DNA of 33,053 bases from Rhodospirillaceae bacterium (GTDB taxonomy: Bacteria; Pseudomonadota; Alphaproteobacteria; GCA-2731375). Shown piece by piece: positions 7,628 to 14,941 of this stretch; the stretch's first letter is position 1; every line of letters begins with the position of its first letter. Location: the NCBI GenBank assembly GCA_018667855.1, contig JABIRL010000156.1, positions 1 to 33,053 on the forward strand, written 5' to 3'. Below the pieces are notes generated by a model that saw nothing but the letters and a program-made list of their open reading frames with translations, ran no database searches and was not told the origin of the DNA. A program made the position numbers and the translations under genes.

Positions 7628-8470
7628 TTAGGCCTCGAAGACCAGGTAGCAGCGCGCCTCGATACTTTCCCGTGGCGGCGCGCTGTCATCCTGGTCCGGC
7701 AATACGAAGGCACCGTGGGGCGTATATTGCGCCGTGCCGTCGTCCAGGCTGTCCCAGCCCTTGATCAGCAAGACTTCATCACGGTCCATTTCCGGGGCCC
7801 AATACCAGCGTTGTCCATCACCGTGGGCCAGCTGGAATATCTCACCGACCCGGTCCGGGAACCGCTGATCCGTCGCGACCAGTTCCTCTCGTGCGACACT
7901 TGCCGCATCGGCCAGCGCCAATGGCGCCCGGTGCACCGGTCCCGAAATAGGCCGCCAGACGTTGATTTGCGAAATACGGCCGCCGGAACCAAGAATTCGC
8001 TCCACCTCATCCGCTCCCAGCGCATCCTTGGCCCGCTGCGGTCCCGATTTAGGGGTGTAGTCCACATGAACCCGCGCCGCCGGACCGCGCAGGCCGTCCG
8101 GATTGGCAGCACCTTCGGAGCTATCGGAGCGGCGGGTATAGTCAAACACCACCGCATGATCGGCACCCGTGGCGGATTTCAAAAGTTCAATCAATTCAGT
8201 TTCATATGGTCCCGCCACGGCGTCATCATCGTAGAGATCTTCGACCGTCGTCGGAAAGGTCAGCAGCTCAAAGCCCTGTCGATCGACGGACAATTCGCCG
8301 GCCATGGGGCGCATGTCATGGATCGTGACGGGTAGGTTCTCGGACTTGAAAAATGTCTTCGCCTGGCCGCCGGTCAGGGCCGAGCTTTCAAAATATGGTT
8401 TCGTGTCCTGGGGCACGATAAATGTCAGCTCGGCTCGGATGGTATCAGCGGTCATACCAGGGGCATTCAT
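7628..8470 (-). CDS. CmcJ/NvfI-family Fe(II)/2-oxoglutarate oxygenase-like protein
   Basis: A 280-residue protein with the signature of the CmcJ/NvfI/GA4-desaturase family. The conserved blocks are AARVHVDYTPKSGPQR (an H-x-D iron motif), INVWRPISGPVHRAPLAL, QRWYWAPEMDRDEVLLIKGW, YTPHGAFVLP (candidate distal His) and ESIEARCYLVFEA. Characterised relatives hydroxylate or rearrange small natural products: CmcJ works in cephamycin 7-alpha-methoxylation and NvfI is a fungal endoperoxidase. The full set of iron-ligand candidates is visible, so it is probably active. ATG 8470 is used; the best purine-rich stretch (AGGAT) lies rather far upstream. It sits between an SDR (66 bases upstream) and two QueG-like Fe-S proteins. 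The substrate is unknown. Confidence 0.82.
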   Translation of the reverse strand: MNAPGMTADTIRAELTFIVPQDTKPYFESSALTGGQAKTFFKSENLPVTIHDMRPMAGELSVDRQGFELLTFPTTVEDLYDDDAVAGPYETELIELLKSATGADHAVVFDYTRRSDSSEGAANPDGLRGPAARVHVDYTPKSGPQRAKDALGADEVERILGSGGRISQINVWRPISGPVHRAPLALADAASVAREELVATDQRFPDRVGEIFQLAHGDGQRWYWAPEMDRDEVLLIKGWDSLDDGTAQYTPHGAFVLPDQDDSAPPRESIEARCYLVFEA

Positions 8471-8536
8471 GTCATCTAATCCTAATTGCTAGGTAAACAA
8501 AATAGAGCCGATTGCCACAATTACCAAGGCTTGGGA

Positions 8537-9289
8537 TTAGCCTTCCATCATCCCGGCAACGGTGTAGCCGCCGTCGGCGAAGTACGTATGGCCGGTAACG
8601 AAGCTGCTTTCCTCTGCTGCCAGAAAGGCCGCCACCGCCGCCACTTCCTGCGGGTCGCCGAACCGCGCCATGGGCATGCGCGCCATGACGCTGGGCGGCG
8701 GCACCTCGCCCTGATCATCACGGGTCTTGGTAGGGCCCGGACCCACGGCGTTGACGCGGATGTTGTGTTCAGCCAGTTCGATGGCCATGCTTTGGGTCAA
8801 ATTCATCAATCCCGCCTTGGACGCGCCATAAGCGGCCCGGCCCCGTCCCCCGAACAGCCCAGAGTTGGAGGCGACGAAGACGATGCGGCCACCGCCGCCC
8901 TGGGATACCATCTGACGGGCTGATTCCTGGCCGCACATGAAGGCGCCGGACAGGTTCAGACCAATTACCTTGTTCCAGAAATCATCGGTCATTTCCAGGA
9001 ACGGCATGCGGTCCATGATGCCGGCGTTGCTGACCGTGACATCCAGGCGCCCATGGCGGGCAACCGCCTCCGCTACCATGGCCGCGATAGAAGATCGCTG
9101 GGTCACATCCACATGACAGACAGAAGCGCTCGCGCCGATTTCCCGTGCGGTTTCCGCCGCACCCTCGCCATTTATGTCAGCCACCAGCACACGGGCGCCT
9201 TCGCTGGCCAGCCGCACGGCGATGGCCCGGCCGATGCCGGCGGCGGCGCCGGTTACCAGGGCCGATTGCCCTTCAAGACGTTTTGACAT
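8537..9289 (-). CDS. Short-chain dehydrogenase/reductase (SDR)
   Basis: A 250-residue classical SDR from ATG 9289, selected because GGAGGG lies just upstream; an in-frame start at 9310 would include that Shine-Dalgarno in the coding region. Motifs: TGAAAGIG cofactor loop (residues 13-20), DVT, SNAG in place of NNAG, catalytic Ser in FVASNSGLFGG, YGASK (Tyr/Lys), and the C-terminal ADGGYTV. The Asp in VLVADIN after strand 2 suggests NAD(H) rather than NADP(H). It oxidises an alcohol or reduces a ketone on an unknown substrate. It is the first gene of the minus-strand set leading into the CmcJ/QueG-like genes and is divergent from the DUF6524 gene across 67 bases, which must hold both promoters. 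Confidence 0.88.
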   Translation of the reverse strand: MSKRLEGQSALVTGAAAGIGRAIAVRLASEGARVLVADINGEGAAETAREIGASASVCHVDVTQRSSIAAMVAEAVARHGRLDVTVSNAGIMDRMPFLEMTDDFWNKVIGLNLSGAFMCGQESARQMVSQGGGGRIVFVASNSGLFGGRGRAAYGASKAGLMNLTQSMAIELAEHNIRVNAVGPGPTKTRDDQGEVPPPSVMARMPMARFGDPQEVAAVAAFLAAEESSFVTGHTYFADGGYTVAGMMEG

Positions 9290-9356
9290 GGTATTTCCCT
9301 CCATCCCCATCAGGGGGTAAAATCATTAGCAACGCAAAATTCATAAAGGTCCCATC

Positions 9357-9776
9357 ATGGCTCAGGCCGCTTTCACTCCCGCGTCATTCCTGCTTCGTTG
9401 GCTCACCGCCTTGATCCTGGTTTTTGCCACATTCAACCCCACGCAATATTCCTTTTTTCGTTGGGTGGAACCCATGAACGGAGAAAATCTGCCCCTGAAA
9501 GCCTTGGCGGGAATTTTGCTGTTGATCCTCTACGTCATCTTTCTGCGCGCCACCTGGCGGTCCATTGGTCCCATCGGCGTTGCCTTGGCCGCGGCCCTGT
9601 TGGGCGCATTGATCTGGGTCGGAATTGACTTTGGTCTGTTTAATCTAAGCCAGCCGACCGTCATGACCTGGGTTTTGCTGTTCGCTTGCGCCACAATACT
9701 GGCGATAGGCATATCATGGTCCCACATCCGCCGCCGCATCTCCGGCCAGGCGGATATGGACGACGTTGATGAATGA
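9357..9776 (+). CDS. DUF6524-family small membrane protein
   Basis: A 139-residue protein with four hydrophobic helices (about 12-30, 45-62, 70-92 and 100-120) and a charged C-terminus (SHIRRRISGQADMDDVDE), presumably an inner membrane protein. The N-terminus (SFLLRWLTALILVFATFNPT, then YSFFRW) is characteristic of a family I know as DUF6524, common in Alphaproteobacteria and without known function. AAAGG lies seven bases before the ATG. It converges with the PEPM-family gene (19-base gap) and is divergent from the SDR gene. Confidence 0.78.
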   Translation: MAQAAFTPASFLLRWLTALILVFATFNPTQYSFFRWVEPMNGENLPLKALAGILLLILYVIFLRATWRSIGPIGVALAAALLGALIWVGIDFGLFNLSQPTVMTWVLLFACATILAIGISWSHIRRRISGQADMDDVDE

Positions 9777-9795
9777 TTGATTGACGAATGACCGA

Positions 9796-10656
9796 TCAGA
9801 GCCACTCCTTGCCCTGGCGGACGTAATCTTCACCATTGGTGACAGTACGCATCAGATCCGAAGACGCGATACCGGTCACATCTTCCGGTTCCACGCCGTC
9901 GCGCAGGGCCTGCATGGTATCGTGAATGGCCTGCACCGAGGCGGTGAAGGTATGGTGGCCCCGCAACAGAAACCGCACTCCCTGGCTGGCCAGCCAAGGT
10001 GGATCACGCATGTCCTTGGCCCCACCGCCCAGTAATATCGGCACCGATATCTCGGCCGCGATGGTCTCGAGCGCCTCACGCGTGGGCACGCCAACCAGAA
10101 AAATGGCATCGACGCCCACGCCCTCATAGGCCTTTGACCGGGCAATGGCATCGTCAATAGATGTCAGATGGGCGGCACTCGTGCGCCCGGCAATCACCAT
10201 ATCTGGGTCGGAACGCCCCTCGACAGCGGCCTTCATCTTGCCGACACCCTCTTCGATGGACAACAGGGACGGCTTCCCCTCGCTGCCGAAAGGCTGCGGC
10301 AGATCCGTATCCTCTATCGCCAGCCCCGCCAGGCCGGCGAACTCCAACTCCTCGACCGTGCGCTTGACGTTCAGGGCGTTGCCATAACCGTGGTCCGCAT
10401 CGGCGAACAGCGGCAGCTCCGAAGCCCGGCCCATGCGGTGCGCCTGTTGGGCGAACTCCGTCTGGGTCAGCAAGATCAGGTCGGGTGCGGCCAGCACGGC
10501 AAGAGCAGCCAGCGAGCCCGCGTACATACCCATCTCGTAACCGATATTCTCCGCGATCCGGGCCGAGATCGGATCGTAGACCGAGGCCGGATAGACGCAA
10601 TCTTCCGCCTCAAGAATTTCGCGGAATTTCCGGCGTCGGTTGCTCCAACGTGACAT
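9796..10656 (-). CDS. Isocitrate lyase/PEP mutase family enzyme, oxaloacetate-decarboxylase-like
   Basis: A 286-residue (beta/alpha)8 enzyme of the ICL/PEPM superfamily. It has PLFADADHGYGN (metal-binding Asp86/Asp88 region), the IEDTDLP loop (Glu115/Asp116) and RTSAAH. The closest remembered relative is Pseudomonas aeruginosa PA4872, an oxaloacetate decarboxylase: SVYDPISARIAE, GSLAALAVLAAPD, ADADHGYGNALNV and the GHHTF motif all match, and His234 lines up with the PA4872 active-site His235. It is therefore more likely a 2-keto acid decarboxylase or C-C lyase than a PEP mutase. The Cys-containing loop of isocitrate lyase is absent. GGGAG lies nine bases before ATG 10656. It is the last gene of the minus-strand run OYE-SDR-M24-PEPM and may supply the final C-C cleavage. 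That role is inferred. Confidence 0.85.
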   Translation of the reverse strand: MSRWSNRRRKFREILEAEDCVYPASVYDPISARIAENIGYEMGMYAGSLAALAVLAAPDLILLTQTEFAQQAHRMGRASELPLFADADHGYGNALNVKRTVEELEFAGLAGLAIEDTDLPQPFGSEGKPSLLSIEEGVGKMKAAVEGRSDPDMVIAGRTSAAHLTSIDDAIARSKAYEGVGVDAIFLVGVPTREALETIAAEISVPILLGGGAKDMRDPPWLASQGVRFLLRGHHTFTASVQAIHDTMQALRDGVEPEDVTGIASSDLMRTVTNGEDYVRQGKEWL

Positions 10657-10712
10657 GCGGCTCTACTCCCTGATTATCATCTGGCCGGAACTTATAAACA
10701 CTGCCGGGCGCC

Positions 10713-11948
10713 TCAAGCAATAAAGGCTTCAAAATCCAGGGACTTTGAATTGGAGGTCAGGCGGTGGACGCCATCATCGGTCACCACCACCGTGTCCTCG
10801 CACAGAAAACCCATCACGCCCTGGATGTAGTAGCCGACTTCGATGGAAAAGGTCATGCCCGCCTCCAGCCCGCCGTCCACCGCCGGCATCAGAAAGGCCG
10901 AAGCTTCCGGATCGGCCAAGGTGATGACCGGCGGGTCATAGACGGAAATACCGATACCGTGGCCGCAATGGAACCGCTCGAAATTCTCCAGCCCCAGGGC
11001 CTGACCCGGCGCCATCGCAGCATTGTAGACATCACGCACATCGGCACCGGGGCGCATCACGTCAACCGCATCATTGATACCCTGGGCCATGGCCTCCCAA
11101 ATCCGGCTCTGCTCGCCGGTGGGGGTGCCCAGGACCACGGCGCGGGCGTTGTCGGCATGGTAATAGCCATAGGTGCAGCCAATGTCGTAGCGGATCAGAT
11201 CGCCGGCTTCGATCACCTTGTCGGACGGCAGGGCATGGGGCTGCGCCGTGCGGCTACCGCTGCCCAGAATGCAAAAGGTCGAACGCCCGCCCTGTGCGGT
11301 GACGGCGCTGTGATAGATATCGATCACCTGGCGTTCCGTCATGCCCGGCTCCAGCCGGCGAAAGGCCGCCATGATCGCAGTCTCGGTAATGGCCGAGGCG
11401 CGCATCAGCCGCTGGATTTCCTCCCCGGTCTTGACCATGCGCACTTCCCACCAGATGGCATTGGCATAGACGATATCCATGTTCGGCAGGCGCTGTTGCA
11501 GTTCCCACCAGAACAGGGGCGAAATACCGCTTTCGTCTACGCCAACACGGCCGCCTTCCAGGCCCCGCGCCTCGATCGCGGCAACCAGGCCGTCCAGGGC
11601 CCGGCCCACATGATGTGCCCGCTCTGACAATGCCTTGGCGGCGCGCCCGGTCTCGTCCATGGCGTCGGTTTGGGCGGGACCACGGGGAAACGGGCTGAAT
11701 AGATAAATATCATCGACCCAGACATCGCCGTCCACGATGGCGTCCAGCTCCAGGCTCGGCGCGATCAGGGAGGCGGCCGGGTCGTGGCCGGGCGAAAACA
11801 GGGAATAGAGCTGAAAGCCTTTGTTCAGCCAGTGCGTTACGCATTCATAGTCCGTGGCGTAAAGCACATTATCCGGCGAGGCGGCAACCAGGGCATCAAG
11901 CCCGTGGCGCTGCATCACCTGTTCGGCTCGCTCACGATTAAACAGCAT
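10713..11948 (-). CDS. M24-family metallohydrolase (creatinase / Xaa-Pro peptidase-like)
   Basis: A 411-residue protein with a creatinase-type N-terminal domain (~1-160) and a C-terminal pita-bread fold. The five metal ligands of dimetal M24 peptidases can be placed: Asp255 (RYDIG), Asp266 (HADNARAVVLG), His330 (FHCGHGIGI), Glu370 (SIEVGYY) and Glu384 (CEDTVVV). All being present argues for a dinuclear metal peptidase/amidase rather than creatinase, which is metal-free. GGAG is seven bases before ATG 11948. The gene is 12 bases downstream of the SDR and 56 bases upstream of the PEPM-family gene. The substrate may be a dipeptide-like or N-acylated intermediate of the same pathway, which the sequence alone cannot settle. 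Confidence 0.87.
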   Translation of the reverse strand: MLFNRERAEQVMQRHGLDALVAASPDNVLYATDYECVTHWLNKGFQLYSLFSPGHDPAASLIAPSLELDAIVDGDVWVDDIYLFSPFPRGPAQTDAMDETGRAAKALSERAHHVGRALDGLVAAIEARGLEGGRVGVDESGISPLFWWELQQRLPNMDIVYANAIWWEVRMVKTGEEIQRLMRASAITETAIMAAFRRLEPGMTERQVIDIYHSAVTAQGGRSTFCILGSGSRTAQPHALPSDKVIEAGDLIRYDIGCTYGYYHADNARAVVLGTPTGEQSRIWEAMAQGINDAVDVMRPGADVRDVYNAAMAPGQALGLENFERFHCGHGIGISVYDPPVITLADPEASAFLMPAVDGGLEAGMTFSIEVGYYIQGVMGFLCEDTVVVTDDGVHRLTSNSKSLDFEAFIA

Positions 11949-11960
11949 GTCGGTTCTCCA

Positions 11961-12725
11961 TCAATAGGCGGAAATGCCGCCCTCGGCCGGGATCACGGCG
12001 CCATTGACCATGCGGGATTCATCCGAAGCCAGGAACAGCGCGATATTGGCGATGTCTTCCGGTTCGCCCACGCCGAACGGATAACTTTCGAAGGTGCCGA
12101 CCGTACCTTTACGCTCCTCGGAAGGCTTACGCGCCACGTAACGTGATTTGACGCGGTCGGTCTTGACCAGGCCGGGACAGATTACATTGGCACGGACGCC
12201 CTCGTCGGAGTAGGAGCCGGCCAGGCTGCGGGTAAAGGAAATCAAGCCGCCCTTGGCAGCGGAATAGACGTGCGCCGGGTGGTTGCCGCGCAGAGCCACG
12301 ACGGACGAGACATTAATCACCGTGCCGCCGCCGCTTTCAATGATCTTCGGTATGCCGTGACGGCTGCAGAGGAATGGTCCCTTCAGGTCCAGGGGTATGG
12401 TCCGCTCCCACACCGCCATATCCACGTCCGTGACCTTGCGGTCTTCCAACACCGAGCCGCCGGCGCAATTGAAAAGAATGTGCAAACCACCGAATTGTTC
12501 CACTGCCTGGTTCATCAGGGACTGGACACTGTCCTCGTCCGTGACGTCCGTCGGCACAAAGATGGCGTTATTGCCGGCTTCCAAGGCGGACGCCGCGCCC
12601 AGTTCGGGATCGATTTCCGCCACCACCACCTGGGCGCCCTCGCGGGTAAAAATCCGCGCCGCCGCGCGCGCGATGCCCGAACCGGCGCCCGTGATTACCG
12701 CGACTTTTCCATCCAGTCTGCCCAT
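11961..12725 (-). CDS. Short-chain dehydrogenase/reductase (SDR)
   Basis: A 254-residue classical SDR: TGAGSGIA cofactor loop near the N-terminus (an Ala in place of the last Gly), FNCAGG in place of NNAG, catalytic Ser in INVSSVVA, YSAAKGG (Tyr/Lys), PGLVKTDRV, and a C-terminal PAEGGISAY. ATG 12725 is chosen because GAGAGGAAAC lies just before it. The frame continues upstream to 12848, but that extension is read through the palindromic element and is not credible. The Glu in VVVAEIDPE at the end of strand 2 suggests NAD(H). It is followed after 12 bases by the M24 hydrolase. The substrate is unknown. Confidence 0.87.
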   Translation of the reverse strand: MGRLDGKVAVITGAGSGIARAAARIFTREGAQVVVAEIDPELGAASALEAGNNAIFVPTDVTDEDSVQSLMNQAVEQFGGLHILFNCAGGSVLEDRKVTDVDMAVWERTIPLDLKGPFLCSRHGIPKIIESGGGTVINVSSVVALRGNHPAHVYSAAKGGLISFTRSLAGSYSDEGVRANVICPGLVKTDRVKSRYVARKPSEERKGTVGTFESYPFGVGEPEDIANIALFLASDESRMVNGAVIPAEGGISAY

Positions 12726-12760
12726 ATCCGTTTCCTCTCCAATATTTTGTTGCCTTAGCC

Positions 12761-12862
12761 TAGAGCAATTCCGATCAAATGTGAATCGCGCGGCGATTCT
12801 AAGTGATTGGAAAAATTGCTCTATTCTTAAAGGTCGGAGCATTTCCAATTCGGAAATGCTCT
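12761..12862. repeat. Composite palindromic intergenic element (AGAGCA...TGCTCT type)
   Basis: Two inverted repeats lie back to back. In the first, 12761-12770 (TAGAGCAATT) pairs with 12814-12823 (AATTGCTCTA), with a second internal stem GAATCGC (12783-12789) / GCGATTC (12793-12799) and CCGATCA (12771-12777) nearly matching TGATTGG (12804-12810). In the second, GAGCATTTCC (12837-12846) pairs with GGAAATGCTC (12852-12861) over a five-base loop. Elements ending in CTAGAGCA...TGCTCTAG are a familiar class of dispersed intergenic palindromes in Alphaproteobacteria. It lies directly after the stop of the flavoprotein gene and before the SDR start, so in RNA it could end or stabilise the upstream message. 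Confidence 0.75.
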
Positions 12863-12869
12863 AGGCACG

Positions 12870-14846
12870 CTAAAGGGCGGCACCGACAATATGTCCACCG
12901 TGGATCGCCGCCATCAGGTTCCGGGGCGAGAGGCAGTCGCCAATGCTATGCACCGGAATGGCGCCAAACGCATCGGCTAAGGCGTCATTGGCCAGACGCG
13001 GCGTCGCAAAGACCACTTCGTCAATGGCATTCAGGGTTTTGTTTTCATCGGTGAAGACATTGCGGCAGATGACATCGCCACCACGGTAGTCGATCAGGTC
13101 GTGGGACGGCAGGATCTCCACACCGGCGCCGTGCAGGCGGCGATGGACGCCGATGGCGCTGCAATAATTGACATTCTGGGCGATGCCGGGGCGGGGCGTG
13201 ATCAGGATCAACCGCTCGAACCGGTCCGCCAGCATGTCCGCCAGACCATAGGTGGTAGGGCCATGATCCTGGTCGAACAACACTGCCGTGCCGCCTATCG
13301 CTCCCCTTTTTTTTCCCTTTTTCATGGCCTGGTCCCGGATAAACGCCAGACCATCCGTAACCCCATCGGCATCCGCCGCCAGGTTCATGGGCCGGCGCAA
13401 GCCCGCGCCCGTGGCCAGAACGATGACATCGGGTATAAGCCGCAACACATCTTCCGCCCCTGCCTCTCGGCCCAGCATCAAACTTACGCCATGCCGGTCC
13501 GCCATGCGTTTCTGATAGGCAATAATCTTGGCGATTTCGGATCTTGCCGGCAGTTGACAATCCAGCGCCAGCTTGCCGCCCATGTCCGCCGATGCGCCGA
13601 ACAATGTCACACGGTGGCCCCGCGCGGCGGCGACCCATGCGGCTTCCAGCCCGGCCGGTCCCGCCCCGACAACGGCGATGGTCTTGGGCGCGTCAGCAGG
13701 GGGCAAACTTGCATCCGCTTCGCCGACCAGGCCCAGATAGGGATTGTGATGCTCGGCCAGGGGTTTGCCGGCATGTATTTCGCCCCAGGCCCAGTTGTCA
13801 AAAACAGTCGGCCGGATGTCTTCTGCCCGTCCCGCCTCGGCCTTGCGGGCCCAGGCGGCGTCGGCAATATGGGCCCGGGTCATGCCGACCAGATCACCAT
13901 ACCCCTCGGCCACGATTGTCTCCGCCAGATCCGGCTCACCAATACGGCCCAGGGCCATCACGGGAATGCCGCCCGCCGCCGCGCGCATGCGCTTGGGAAT
14001 GTCCTTGAAATGGCCGGGTCGAAAGTGCAGATCGGGCACGTGGGTTTCCAACGACAGGGTGAAATTGCCCTGGCCATAGGCGAAATAGTCGAAATTTTTA
14101 GTGTCGGCGAGGCGTTCCGTCAGCCGGGCCGCTTCGTCCACATCGATGCCGCCTGGCACGCCCTCGTCGCCCGGCATTTTCAGGCCGATGATGAAATCCG
14201 CGCCGCAGGTCCGGCGAATTCCACTGGCAATATCGCGCGCGAACCGCGTCCGCCCCTCGATCCCGCCACCGCCCCCGTCACCGTAGTCATCATCCCTGGT
14301 GTTGGACCAAGGCGATAGGAACTGTCCGATCAGATAGCCGTGCGCGCCGTGTAGTTCGATGCCGGCAAAGCCGCAGCGGTGCAAACGTTCCGCCACGGCG
14401 ACATAGGCGGCGGCGACACGGGCGACCTGATCGGCGGACATGACGTGCGGCACGGTCCAGCTCAAGGCATCGGGTTGTTCAGACACTCCCATGGGGGATT
14501 TTGTCGGATGCCACAGTTGCTGGCGGCCGGGATGCCACAGTTGTCCCACCAATAGAGCGCCCGCATCATGTACCGCCGCGGCGACCTGACGAAAGCCGCC
14601 GTCATTTCTGTCGTCGAAACCGGTGACCACCGCGCCGTGGGCAATCGCCTCCGGGTCCACGGCGATGATTTCCGATACGATCAGGCCGGCACCGCCCTTG
14701 GCCCGCTCGATCAGATAATTTTGCCATCGATCCGTGATCCGGTTGCCTTGACCGAAGTTCGTCAGGGTGGCGGGCACGGCGACCCGGTTGCGAGACTGAC
14801 GCGTGCCGATCTTCAAGGGTGAGAACAGGTTTGGGTAGGCGGCCAT
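12870..14846 (-). CDS. NADH:flavin oxidoreductase, DCR/trimethylamine-dehydrogenase type, lacking Fe-S cysteines
   Basis: A 658-residue protein with the fused layout of FadH and trimethylamine dehydrogenase. Residues ~5-335 form an Old Yellow Enzyme FMN barrel (LFSPLKIG, QLWHPGRQ, ELHGAHGYLIGQFLSPWSN at 164-182, MALGRIGE). Residues ~385-658 form an FAD/NAD(P) module (VVGAGPAG, 393-399). Between them, where relatives carry four cysteines binding one [4Fe-4S] cluster, this protein reads RPTVFDNWAWGE ... LAEHHNP (residues ~345-369) with no cysteine at all. Electron transfer between the flavins must therefore be different. There is also a Gly-rich insertion (GDGGGGGIE) in the R-x-D-x-YGG motif. 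ATG 14846 has AAGGA upstream. It is divergent from the amidohydrolase across 95 bases. Related enzymes demethylate methylamines or reduce enoyl thioesters; the substrate here is unknown. Confidence 0.87.
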   Translation of the reverse strand: MAAYPNLFSPLKIGTRQSRNRVAVPATLTNFGQGNRITDRWQNYLIERAKGGAGLIVSEIIAVDPEAIAHGAVVTGFDDRNDGGFRQVAAAVHDAGALLVGQLWHPGRQQLWHPTKSPMGVSEQPDALSWTVPHVMSADQVARVAAAYVAVAERLHRCGFAGIELHGAHGYLIGQFLSPWSNTRDDDYGDGGGGGIEGRTRFARDIASGIRRTCGADFIIGLKMPGDEGVPGGIDVDEAARLTERLADTKNFDYFAYGQGNFTLSLETHVPDLHFRPGHFKDIPKRMRAAAGGIPVMALGRIGEPDLAETIVAEGYGDLVGMTRAHIADAAWARKAEAGRAEDIRPTVFDNWAWGEIHAGKPLAEHHNPYLGLVGEADASLPPADAPKTIAVVGAGPAGLEAAWVAAARGHRVTLFGASADMGGKLALDCQLPARSEIAKIIAYQKRMADRHGVSLMLGREAGAEDVLRLIPDVIVLATGAGLRRPMNLAADADGVTDGLAFIRDQAMKKGKKRGAIGGTAVLFDQDHGPTTYGLADMLADRFERLILITPRPGIAQNVNYCSAIGVHRRLHGAGVEILPSHDLIDYRGGDVICRNVFTDENKTLNAIDEVVFATPRLANDALADAFGAIPVHSIGDCLSPRNLMAAIHGGHIVGAAL

Positions 14847-14941
14847 GAATGGGGCTTCCTTCTTGAAACTTTTTGAAACCAGGCGGTTGGGTTAAGCTGT
14901 CGCCAAGATTCGGCACCTGCATCCACCACTTGGAGACCACA

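Noticed and set aside
7609-7713. N-terminal extension of QueG-like copy 2
   Set aside because: It overlaps the CmcJ-like gene, is Arg/Ser-rich and has no counterpart in copy 1.
6988-8335. Long plus-strand frames opposite the QueG2 and CmcJ-like genes
   Set aside because: They are antisense shadows in GC-rich DNA with no recognisable domain; the minus-strand frames carry clear family motifs.
12726-12848. N-terminal extension of the SDR through the palindromic element
   Set aside because: A strong ribosome site precedes ATG 12725 and SDRs begin at that point; the extension only translates the repeat.
13101-14318. 405-codon plus-strand open frame opposite the flavoprotein
   Set aside because: Low-complexity, His/Gly/Arg-rich translation without family features; the minus-strand protein has complete OYE and FAD-binding motifs.
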